Source: Cranoglanis bouderius (taxonomy: Eukaryota > Chordata > Actinopteri > Siluriformes > Cranoglanididae). From it: a DNA stretch of 64,000 nucleotides. Shown piece after piece: positions 11,473-24,000 of the stretch. Within the stretch, counting starts at the first letter, position 1. The number at the start of each line of letters is the position of its first letter. The stretch covers positions 15,417,756 to 15,481,755 of the forward strand of contig CM042544.1 of assembly GCA_023630585.1 (NCBI GenBank). Direction: 5' to 3'. The notes below the pieces were generated by a model that made no database searches, was not told the origin of the DNA, and saw only the letters and a list, made by a program, of their open reading frames with translations. The translations under genes were made by a program, and so were the position numbers.

Positions 11473-14388
11473 ATCAATCAATCAATCCTTTTATAGATCA
11501 AGGTCTTACCATGGTTGTGCAGCATTTGGATGCAAAAAATAAAAAAAATATATGAAAAAAAGGAAAGAATTAATGAGCCCTGGTAATTTTAATGTCCTTC
11601 ATAAACAGCAGAATACCTGCTTATAATAATAGACCAGTCTTATAGGTGTTGATATGTTGTATTATTTGCCTGTATTAAATAAATAAAATAAAGAAATAAT
11701 AATAAGAAAATCCCATCTGTTCAACAGCTGGAACTTGAGATTTACTGCTTCAATGACTGTAGGGATATCTCTTGCGTTAGACTTCTCTATCACCTTCTAA
11801 AAGAGAAAGAAAAATGTGCTACCTTAAGATAATGGAAAATTAAATGTCATCTAAATACTTAAGTGATGTTGGTCCAATAAGCACACTGTAATGCTTTCTT
11901 GAGGTTGCACTTAACAAAATCTTTATGTACACATATAAATGTTTCATCAGTCTAATCAAAGTTGGGCTGCAATTCCAACTGCCAGTTTATTAGGTACACC
12001 AGTCTAACGCTAACAACAAATCTAATCTGAATATTAACGTTGTATGTTAACAAACACCAGTGCTTGTTTATTTGAAGACCATGTTAAATTTTTGCCACTG
12101 AGTTCACTGTGTTCAGTTCCAGAGTGTTTTTCTTCTTTCTCATGGTATATTTTTGTTTGTTTCTTGAAAATTTTCATTCAATCCTTTTGGCACAAATTTG
12201 GCACAAACAAAAAAACAAAAAAACAAACAAACAACAAAAAAAACACCCTCACAAGCTTTTTCCCCTCATACGTCCCTGTATTTATTCTTGGAGAAATAGA
12301 TTTGGATTTGTCTATGTACATACAGTAGACTTATACGCATCACTGAGTCAGTTGGCTGCTCTGCTTTGCACAGCATATCTGCAGTACGGGAGTTGTCTAT
12401 ATCCCATAGTGGTTCTCTAATAACAGGAGTGAAGTATCTGACCACACTCCCCTCCCTACTGCTGCATGAAGAAGAGCTATGCTGAGAATGACGAAGGGAC
12501 CTTCGGCAGTATCTTATATGTTAAGTAGGCGGGACTTCCTCAACACGGTCATGATTGGTCTGTCGGCTGACAGACGTGGTGTTATTGGTGCTTCCAGGAT
12601 TGATCGTTCTCGAGGCGTTTCCCATCGTGAGATGTCTCACACCTGTTAGAGAATCTAAAGAGCTGCCATGTTTTTTGCTTTCAAACTCTCTACACCTCGT
12701 GTCAACTGTGTGATGCGCGTGCACGCGAAGAGGAACGTGATTTGTCTGAGCATCAGATTTCGGCACAACACACAGGATGATTCAACAGTCCAGCTAACGC
12801 CCCTGTTTTTGTCCAACTTTCTCATATTTAAACCACTTAGTCATCCCAGTTTTTTTCTTTTCCTAAAAGCTGAGAAAAAGGCAGAAGAAAAAGAAAAAAA
12901 TGAAAAAGAAATAAAAGAAGACGAAACTAATGTGTACTGCAAACTGAAGAATCCAACAGAAGATATTTATCATGCTTCAATGCGTACTTCCACTCCCAAA
13001 GGCAATGAAGGTAAAACATTTACTTATTTAAGCGAAAGGCTTAAAAGAACTAAGAAAGTGTCACAGTTTAAATTTTGTGATACACATTTAAGTTGTGTGA
13101 AAGGTCCAATGAACATATGAAGCTGGCTATATGTAGGCTGAATTGATCTATATATTTAATCTATATATTTAATCACTTTTAAATTATACCAACAACTAGA
13201 AAAATTTGAGAATAGTTAAAATGCAACTGGAGTAACAAGATTTTTAAAAAATTATTTTTTTTAATAACAATTTTGAAAGCTTTGAATGACAGAAAATCAA
13301 TATTTTTTTACTATGGGAGTTGCACATTTAAAACAAAACACTTTATACAGTCTCCTCTGAAAGTACTGGAACAGCAACTTTTGGAAGGGCCAATTCTATT
13401 GTTTTTGCTATACATTGAATACATTTGGGTTTTAGATCAAAAGATGAATAAGATCAGAATTTCAGTTTGTGTGTTGTCCCTGTGCCTCGGGGGTTGATTG
13501 CCATCTCTAAACTGTCCATAGTGTGTGAATGGGTGCGAGTGTGTGCGCGAGTGTGTGTGCGATTGTGATGATGGCAATTTTGGAAGTTTTGAATGACAGA
13601 AAAGAAATATTTTTTAAGTGTAGGAGCTGCACATGTAAAACAAAATGCTTCATATAACATTAGATTTTTTCTACTAACTGAAGTGTATAGATTTTGAATG
13701 AGAGTTTTAAGAAATTGTAACTTTTTTGGTTGCAATAAATAAGACAAAAATAAAAATTAAATAAAATTAATAAGACATAGAGTCCCTTACATACAGTACT
13801 ATGAATGTTTTTTTTTTAAAACTTCGCTGATTTTATTAAATTTAATATAAAAAGAAATCTATTAAAGTCTCTAACCATTGGATCTAACTATGTCAAACTA
13901 TTAATATAAATTGTACATTTTGTCATTTTAAGGAAACAAAATTTATGAAAATAATTTGACAAATTACTTTAATTATTTTCTCATATTGAATCAACTGTGT
14001 CATTATTTCTTCTTCCCATAAAAGCTAAAAAAGTGAAAGAAAAAGACGAAGGAGAAGAAACTAATGTGTACTGCAAACTGAAGGATGCATCAGAAAATGT
14101 TAATATGGTTGCGATGTCCAGTTCCACTCCAAAACACAATGAAGGTAATATAGGTCACATACAAATGTACTTATTTCAGCAAAAGGTTAAATGAAATAAG
14201 AATGTGGCACAACTACACATTACAGTTCTGCGATAAGGTCTAATGAATGTAAGAAGATTATATGTAGGATGAATGGGAGAAAATTACGATGTCCAAGCTG
14301 TCTCGGATATCTAATTAAAAAAAAATAAAAATTCTCCACCAGAGGGAGCCGTCACCTAAGCTTTAGTGGCACTTCCTGTTTGCCTGTT

Positions 14389-14449
<61 letters not shown>

Positions 14450-15964
14450 TTGCAATCAAAATTATTCAACCCCCGTTGCAAATCAGGTTTACTGTCAAAA
14501 TTTACAGATTTTCAGCTGTTTGCAATGAACAAATCAAACAAAAGCAATATAGTTCAACACTACGAATGCTTCAAGTGGTTTCCCCAAATTCAACTGAAAA
14601 TGCAACTTATAATGACTTCTCCAGTCTCAAAATTATTCAACCCCCTGAATAGAATCCCTCACAACAGCACAAATATGCAAAACAGGTGTTGTCTCAAGCA
14701 CTCCTGATGCAACTAATCAAGGGCTTCATTAGTTGCACCAGGTGTGCTTGAGCTGGAACACATGAAATACCTGAACTGGCTAGGGGTTTGTTGAGTGTCA
14801 CATTTGACTACATGTTGGAAATATGACTAGGTCAAAAGAATGGTCCAAAAAGTAAAGAGAAGAGATCATTACCCTTCACAAACAGGGAACAGGATACAAA
14901 AAGATAGCAAAGGCACTGAATGTTCCTAGAGACACTGTTGAAAGCATAGTTTGCAAGTTCAAAGTTAAGGGAACAGTGGTCACACTACCTGGACGAGGCA
15001 GAAAAAGAAAGCTATCAACAGCTGCAACCAGATTTCTGAGAAGGCAGGTGACTGCAAAAGACCTGCAGCAAGACTTGGAGGCAACAGGCACTGAGGTTTC
15101 AGTGAGCACAGTAAGATGTGCAGAAGGTTTCCATGCCAGAACTCCAAGACGTACACCACTACTGACCCAAAAGCACAAGAAATGTCTGCTCCAATATGCT
15201 CAAAATCATATAAATAAGCCACAGATGTTTTGGGATTCTGTTCTGTGGAACTTTTCAGCACAATGGATCAGCGCTATGTCTAGAGGAAAAAGAATTAAGC
15301 ATACGCTGAAAAGAACACTCTGTCCACAGTCTAGTCAAGCATGGTTGTGGCTCGGTGATGCTATGGGGCTGCTTTGCATCCTCTGGCACTGGAGACCTGC
15401 AGCATGTGGAAGGCAAGATGGATTCATTGAAGTATCAGGAAATCCTAGGAGTAAACTTCATATCATCTGTGAGGAAGCTGAAGCTTGGGCGTCACTGGAC
15501 CTTCCAACAGGACAATGATCCCAAGCATACCTCAAATTCCACCAAGGCTTGGTTGCAGAAGAAGTCCTGGAAGATTCTACAGTGGCTATCACAGTCACCT
15601 GACTTGAACCCCATAGAAAATCTCTGGTGGGATTTGAAGAAGGTGGTTGCAGCACGCAAACCCAAGGATATTACTGAACTGTAGGCCATTGCTCATGAGG
15701 ATTGGGCTAAGATTAATCAGGAACGCTGCCAGAAGCTGGTGTCTGGCTATGCATCTCGTTTGCAGTAGGTCATAACAACAAAAGGGTGCTCTACTAAGTA
15801 CTAAAGATGCTTGCCATGAAGGGGTTGAATAATTTTGAAACTGGAGAAGTCATAATAAGTTGCATTTTCAGTTGAATTTGAGGAAACCACTTAAAGCATT
15901 CGTTGTGTTGAACTATTTCAATTGCTTTTGTTTGATTTGTTCATTGCAAACAGCTGAAAGTCTG

Positions 15965-16035
<71 letters not shown>

Positions 16036-19000
16036 CAAGATTTTAGATTCCCAAACATTAGTTTTCTAGCACAAAATTAAATGTTACAGAAAAATGTTTG
16101 CATGTCATTAAAGAAAGCAGCATATTACGTAAGAGACACTTTTCAGACAAAAAGACACAATGAAGGCTGCTGGATTTTGCTGCAAAAATAAGAAGCAAGT
16201 GCGAAAGTCAAAGTCTCCAGAAGAACTGTGGCTGGTTCTGCAAGATGCTCAATAAAACTTACCAGCTCATTTCCTTATAAAACTGCACAGACTGTACTGG
16301 AGACTACTATTTTTATTTTTATTTTTATTTTTATTTTTTTGTCACACCAAATATTGACTTTGTTTCATTTACTACTGTTTACTTCCCTTTACGGTATTTT
16401 TTTTAAAATGTAGAAATGTTTAATTTAATTATTTTGAAGGCATCTTTGCTCTACAGCATTTCTTTGCATGTGCCTAAAACATTTGCACAGTATTGTATAT
16501 AATACTTTGCAAAAGGTTTGTGGGCCTCCTTGTTCAGACACACTTTTTCAGTTTAGTCCACATTTTGTTACAACTTTGGCAGTATGCTTAGGATCATTGT
16601 CCTGCTGAAGCCCCAGTTGTGACTAAGTTTTAACTTTCTGGCTGATGTCTTGAGGTGTTGTTCCAGTGTTTCTAGATAATCCTGCTTCCTCATGATGCTA
16701 TCTGTTTTCTGAAGTGCACCAGGCTCTTTCCAGTAAAACACCCCCACAACATGATGCAGCCACTCCCATGTTTCACAGTTGGGATGGTGTTGATTAAAAG
16801 CCTCACCTTTTTTCCTCCATACATTGTGCTGATAATTATGGCCAAACAGTTCAATATTTGTTTCATCTGGCCAGAGAATATTCCTCCAAAAGGTTGGTTA
16901 TCACCTGCATTTTATGTCTGTCAATGAGAATGGACTCCTTCCTTGTATGCCTTTCAGGCCATGGTGATGTAGAACTTTCTTAATGGTGGATGTACATATT
17001 TGGTACCCGATGTCTTGGGGTTCAGGTGAACCTTTTTGACCAAAGTCCATTCATCCCTGGGAGTTCATTTTTGCCTCTTTCCTGAACAATGCAGTGCCTG
17101 TGGGTCAGATTATTTTCATATTTGCATACAGTCGTTTGTACAGATGCTCGTGGTACCTTCAGTTGTTTGGAAATTGCTCCTAAGGAGGAACTTGACTTGT
17201 GGAGAGCCACAGTTTTATTGTTTTTTCTGAGGTCTTGGCTGAGTTGTTTGGATTTTTTCAGTTAAGTCTGTTAACTCCTAATTATGTCAACTGGCCAATC
17301 ATAAACATCTACAGTCATTACATCAATTTCTTATATGATGTTTCAAATATATGGTCAGTCTCATGTTATTTCTATCAAGCAGTTCCAGTGCAAGGGCTTA
17401 GTAACATATATTTTGACTTTCACTTATCAGGCCAGAAAATAATACATTCTAATATGTTTTGACAACTTACACGGAATGGATACACTTCATTAAATCAATC
17501 AAAGTAGCCCAATTTCGCAGAAAAAATGCACTCTGGCAATAACTATTGATCTTAATTACTCACAAACACATACTGGCTTGAGTTGTTTCTACAGTACATG
17601 CCATGGGTTGAGCTAACTGTTTATTTATTTCTATGTTTAGATGTTTACAGGAGAGTTCATCTGTACAGGAGGATTTCTGCTGTTTTCATCATTCTCTCTT
17701 TGCTCTTACTGGCTGTGGTTCTTGCTCTGGCCATGAAGTGTAAGTAAAGCGTTTGCAGAGGCCTGTTGCACGAAGCAAGTTGAACAAACTCAGAGTTGCA
17801 GTGTAAGTTTTGAGTTGTGTGTACGTAAAAGCCACATGGTAAAAGCCATGTTTGCAGCAAACAGCCAATAGCATTCAGCATGGAAAAAAAGCAGGTTTGC
17901 ATGCAGTGCTGTGAAAAAAGTATTTGCGCCATCCTGATTTCTTCTGTTTTTGTGTATATCTCATACTAAATAGTTTTAGATCTTCAAATGAAATGCAACA
18001 TAAATTTACTCTGGTTGCCTTTGTTTTATCTTAGATTTTGTTTTCATTTCTGAAACAATTTAGTATGAGATATACATAAAAACAGAAGAAATCAGGATGG
18101 GGCAAATACTTTTTCACAGCACTGTACTTTTTGGTTGAAGAACAAGAAATTATTATGAGGAAATATGAGGAATATAAACCTATACTAACCTCAAAAAGCG
18201 AGACTGCTGCAGCCGCCAAAGCTCGGGAAAATTGCTGGCTGAACATTGCTGATATTGGATGCTGATATATAAGTTTACTTTTATAGGCAATAAGAATAAA
18301 CAGATTGAAAACTTATAACCACAACATATTTCATGTCATTTCATTTGATATAAATGTAAAGTGTTGTAATTAAATATTAATAAAATAAATATCAATTTGT
18401 GAAAATACATTAGGACAGGAATAATGCCACCACATACACAAATATGTATCACTCTCAAAGAACTGCAAAGCAATACATACAATTTGCAGTACAGTAAGAG
18501 CGTGGCTTCGTAAAGACTGTTTGCAGTTTGAAATTCAGACTTCTTTTGGCTGTAAATCTGCAGTGTGCTACTGTAGACATGTAAGTGGTTAGCACGTTTG
18601 CCTTGCACTTCCGGGGTTGGGGTTGAATTCACGCCCATGCCCTGCATGCGCGGAGTTTGATTGTTCTCCCCATGCGTCGGGGGTTTTCTACGGGCACTCC
18701 GGTTTCATCCCCCAGTCCAAAGTCATGTGTTGTCTTTGCATTGTCATTGAACTGTCTTGATTCACGGATCAAGATAGCTCATTTGAGTGTAGCATGATCC
18801 ATCTAGTGGGCCAATTATAAGAATTTTACGACTTTCTTTACTTTGATGGCTTAGAAGATAGATATTTCATAGTGCCAATATGTGTCAAACCAACCAAAAG
18901 AGTCAAATTAATCTGTGAAAGTTTTCACAACTCCAGTTTTAACTGGAAATAATGTTTTTCATAATCATAATAGGCAAAGTCTTTCATGAATATGCTTTCA

Positions 19001-21022
19001 TGAAGGTGCTATTACATGCATTTTTTGTGCAAAATATGTACTGTGAAACAATTCTCAAATCATGATGGTCTGTTTCATCATTGTATGATCCATCTAAATG
19101 GTAAATTTAAAATAAATATATATTTATGAGCTTATTCATCTATTGGCATGGACCGTTATCCACTGACACAGCCTGTATGTTATTATTACACAGTGCCATG
19201 GGAATAAAACTGTAATACAATATAAAATGCACCAAATATGTCTGTGAAAGTTTTCACAAGTCAGACTGTGAGCTCAGCATGAGCTCAGACTGTTAAAAGT
19301 GAAGACCGTGTATTTTTCACCTTCCCAACTCACAGACTTCACAAGGTTTGACAGACAAAATCTTTATTGTGAAAAAATTCACAAATCAAACTGGTCAAGA
19401 TTATAGTGGTTTCAGTCTTCTACGTGTTTAACTTTTCTTGAGTTATACATGTAATAAAATAAATAGTTGCAATAAAAAATGCAGATAACCTGAAATCACA
19501 AATCATGAAGAATAACATGCCATAATGTTTATATATCTACTGTACAATAGCTCATTGTGGATTTACAGCCAAAAGAAGTCTGAATTGCAAACCGTAAACT
19601 ATCTTTACTGCGGTCAGATGTTTAATGTGCAGCTCAAGAAGCCGGCATAGATAAACTATACCATCTGCTGAAAATCATTATCTTTCATACAGATGGTCAT
19701 CGGGAAAAGCCAGGGGATTGTGTCTGTCCCTAAATATTCTTTCCCTTCAAAGTGCCCTTCTTATTATTTGCACCCTTCTTATTCTCACTCCCCGAAAAAA
19801 AAAAAAAAAACAAAGAAAGAAAGAAATGAACAATTAAAAAAACAAGAACAGAAAGGAGAGACAGCATACCCTTCAACAAATGTTGGGGTTGTGTTTATTA
19901 TTGTAAAACTATTATTATTATTATAATCTATTATTATATAACTATTATATATAACTATTGTGCATAAGTGGAACGGCACCCTCTTATCTTAGAGCTCTCA
20001 TCACCCCACGCACCGCACCACGCTCCCTCAGGTCAACAAGCACTGCTCGACTGGTCCCACCCTCTCTATCTAAGGATTCAAGGTAAATCTGCCTCACAAC
20101 TTTTCTCTGTTCTGGCACCAAGGTGGTGGAATGAACTTCCCATCAGTGTCAGAACAGCTGAGTCGCTGGCTATCTTCAAGAAACATCTAAAGACATACCT
20201 CTTTCTTAAATACTTACCCCTTGATAGTTAGTGTTTTCTTCTTCAAAAAAAAAAAAAAAAAAAAAAAAAGGTTTGTGTTCAGTGCACTTCGTTGTAGTCG
20301 TACGAACCAGAAATGAAATATTCATTGATGGAGAATTTAAAGCACTCTTGTACTTGCTGTAAATGTAAACTATTATTCTAAAATTATTATAAATATAATT
20401 TCAGATTGTATCTCACAGGAATTTGGAGAAACACAGATGTGACTTTATTGAAAGGATGTGTTTAATCACTTGATAGTGCTAACACATTGAACTAGTTCCA
20501 CTGACAAAAAATGTTTTGTTGCTGATTCTTCATGTCAAAATGCACAAAAATATTCTTCCAAAACTCTTGGACTCCGGTTGCATTGCCACCGTTTTTCGAT
20601 AATCACAGTGTCTTGAGACCTTTCACCATGTCTGTTACTGACCGAGAGTTACACAGAAGAAGTCTAAATGAGAATGCAGAAAATGAATCATTAATGATAT
20701 GTTGAACCCCATGGTTTTGTATGCTTGAAACATTTTGTCAACCAGCTTATTCCTGGCTTTTATTAAAAAAAAAAAAAAATCATAAGCCCAAGTTTTATAG
20801 GAAAAGGAGGGAAATGTATCTCTGTTGGGTTGACAATTGCTTTATGCACCACAGTTATCAGTCCTGGAAGCATATACTTACAATGTGGCCAGTCCTTTTT
20901 AATGTAATGTGAACCTTTAGCATGGCTGTCTTATTTGCAAATGAAACATAGTAGTTGGCGTATCCGAGCTGCATTTCTAGCGTGTGTCATGTGATTTACA
21001 AGCCCAGTCATGTCTGGAAAGT

Positions 21023-21060
<38 letters not shown>

Positions 21061-24000
21061 TGCATTGTGCTCAACATTGAAATTAAAGATTGAAAACACT
21101 AAAAAAGAAAATGTTAAGGTGATTTTTGAGCTCAGTAGCCCAAAAAAACAGAAACAAAACACAAGATACACCCAAGGCTTTTCACATAGCAAAAGATTAG
21201 TTGTCTAGTGTTATTTGCCATTTTGCACCTCCTTTGATGCTGTTTTTTTGTTCATTTTTTGATCTTGTCACTAGATGGCGCACAAATAAAACACAATTGG
21301 TACATTGTACCAGTTTCTCCTGATACTAAGAAACCCGCCTCAACATAAGATTGCATTAGATAACAAATGCTTTTTACTCTGGGGATGTTCTAAATTTAAA
21401 CTAAAATAAAGAATGTTAAGTTGATGATTCTCAATTTTGTATTTGTAGTCCAAGATTTTCATTGGTCTGACAGATACAAAATAATTTCACTGTGAATATA
21501 TCAGGAATGCATTTTGTATATTAACTGTTGAATTTTCCATTGTTTGATGAACTGTGGTGTGGCAAAAACTATCCATACATAGTCTGTTCTTCTATATTGA
21601 CATCAAATATCTTGATAAACATAACATTTGTTAGGATTTTCTGTAATATTACACATTTTGGTAGCACATAGACAGAAGCTGCCTTGGATATGTAGGTATA
21701 AATAATTCATTGTCTGTCTAAAATAGAAAATTTATATATTGTTGTACAATCTGTTCTCTTGACGCCCAAACCTCAGTAAATGAAGTTCAGTCCAGCCAGA
21801 AGTGTCCAGATCTCTCTGCTGAAGTGAAGACAAAGCCCGATGACCCCCCAAACCAAGGTAAAACACAGTCACTTCCTAACTTTCACAATTACCATAAATG
21901 CTCTTTACTTTTAGTCATTTATTTATAATTATGCTCTATTATCCTATTTTATTATTGGTGTGAATTCCTTATGTTTATTTTTGTACCTTGTGATATTACA
22001 TATTCAGACCTGCTGTTTCTCTGCAGGGTATCCGTGTGCTGTGTGTGGCAAGGGCTGGTTGAAGTTTGAGAACTCCTGCTACTTCATAGCTAGGGAGCGT
22101 CTAAGCTGGCAGCATAGCAGAGAGGATTGTCAGAAAAAGGGCGGAGACCTGGTTGTCATCGACAATGAAGGGTTGCAGGTTAATCAATCAATCCATCAAT
22201 CCATCAATAAATCAATCTGAAACTGAAACAGACATCAATATTAATGCACTCTGCTGTCATGACAGGAAAAAGGTGTCTATCTTAAGGCTGCTAATTCTGT
22301 CTTTATTACTGTAGAGACATCTAAGTGGGGTAAACAGCATGCTGTACTGGATTGGGCTCCATTATTCAGAAAAGCAGCAATGGATGTGGATTAACAATAC
22401 CGCACTAACCCAGAGGTGAGTCATCAGTGCTTAGTTTCTCGTCACAGGACTGCTGTTTGCTGGATAGTTTTGGTGAGTGGAGTGTTTCTTAAATCAGCAA
22501 AGCTGCTGGCCAGTGCATCGTCCACTACAGTCAGTGTGGCTGCTGTGCTGAGATCCACCACCCAAAATAACACATGGTCATTGGTGGTCCTATAGTGGAC
22601 CCATTCACTGATGTAGGGAGTAGTGGGGGGTTCACAAAATGTGCATAGCAGCAGTAAGTGTTACTGTATTTCTGCTTTTTACTCATCTACTTATATCACA
22701 ATGATTACTGAGCTTACAGTCTTAATGCAATAACTCAATAACAATACAAAAATATCAACACACAATACATTACATACACACAACCAGAACAAACCAGTTC
22801 TATAGACAAATAATCTCAGAGACAAACATTTCATAAACCATGAACATGAAACTTTTCTTTAAAATGCCTTTATTTATTTATTTAGTTATTTATTTATTTA
22901 TTTTAAAGTACATGTTAAAACGCTTTGTCTTTTACATGGCTGGTGGTGTAAGGTCTAACACAGCTTCAGGCATCTTTTATGTCTCCTTCTAACCTCTGAA
23001 AGCAGTCCCAGTTTCTTTCTCTGTTTCTTCCCGTCTCTCTTTGGCATGATATACACTATATGACCAAATGTTTGTGGACAGTAGTAGTTCTTCCCCAAAC
23101 TTGCCACAAAGTTGGAAAAACCCAATTATATAAAATGTCTTTGTATGCTGTAGCTGTGTGGCTGTGGTTCAGGTAGTAGAACAGATTGTCCACTAAGGGT
23201 TGGCGGTTCGAACCCCGGCTCACATGGCTCCAAAAGTGTCCTTGGGCAAGACACTGAACCCCAAGTTGCTCCCGATGGCAGGCTAGTGCCTTGCATGTGT
23301 GTGTGTGAATGGGTGAATGAGAAACAGTGTAAAGCGCTTTGTAGAGCTGCTAAGGATAAAAGGCACTGTATAAGTGCAGACCATTTACCATGACCTGCCC
23401 TGACCTCAACCTCACTGAACACCTTTGGGATAAACTGGAATGCCGACTACACTCCAGGCCTCCTCACCCAACATCATCCCTGACCTCACTAATGCTCTTG
23501 TGGCTGAATGAACACAAATCCCCACAGCCATGCTCCAAAATCTAGTGGAAAGCCTTCCCAGAAGAGCAGAGGTTATTATAACAGCAAAGACTCTTGTAAT
23601 GTGGCTCATGTGTTGTGATGGTCAGGTGTCCAAATACGTTTGGTCATATTTTGTATATCATCCATGTGAAAAAGTAATTGCCACCTAAACTTAATAACAG
23701 GCTGTGGCACCTTTAGCAGCAGCAACTGCATCCAAACACTGATAACTGGAGATCAGTCTTTTACATCACTGTGGAGGAATTTTGGTCCATTCTACTTGAC
23801 TGCCTGTTTAAGGTCCTGCCATAGCATCTCAATGGGGCTCAAGTCAGGACATTGACTAGGCCACTCCAAAACCTTAATTTTGTTTCTTTTGAGCCAGTCA
23901 GAGATGGACTTGCTGTTGTGCTTCGAATTGTTATCTTGCTGCATAACCCAATTTAGCTTGAGCTTCAGGTCCCGGACTGATGGCCAGACATTCACCTTCA

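Larger units (their letters stand above)
6687..12622 (+). mobile_element. DIRS-like retrotransposon, broken, with inverted terminal repeats
   Basis: Arms of about 145 bp at 6687-6831 and 12481-12622 are inverted copies of each other (both begin GGAAACGCCTCG when read inward, and share TCCTGGAAxCACCAATAACAC and AACATATAA). Inverted ends are typical of DIRS elements. Inside, 7440-8661 encodes a DIRS-type gag and 8913-9209 the first part of a reverse transcriptase; both are frameshifted. The rest of the RT, any methyltransferase-like domain and the tyrosine recombinase are absent. A 3-kb element with its own inverted repeats interrupts it at about 9243. It lies in intron 1 of the receptor gene in the same direction. 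Confidence 0.8.

Noticed and set aside
12668..13120. 150-codon open frame spanning receptor exon 2
   Set aside because: Only 12870-13010 is coding: clear AG/GT borders and phase match exons 1 and 3. The flanks are intron read-through.
13500..13747. Frame rich in His-Thr-Arg repeats
   Set aside because: Translation of a GT-rich simple repeat, not a protein.
189..16032. Regular short repeats as CRISPR
   Set aside because: These are eukaryotic di-, tetra- and pentanucleotide tracts without spacers.
21960..22220. 86-codon open frame starting before the first lectin exon
   Set aside because: The start lies in the intron; the true exon is 22027-22178, and the end is a TCAATCAATC simple repeat.
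23180..23225. tRNA-like A and B boxes
   Set aside because: No cloverleaf can be drawn; the sequence continues as a SINE body, so this is not a functional tRNA gene.
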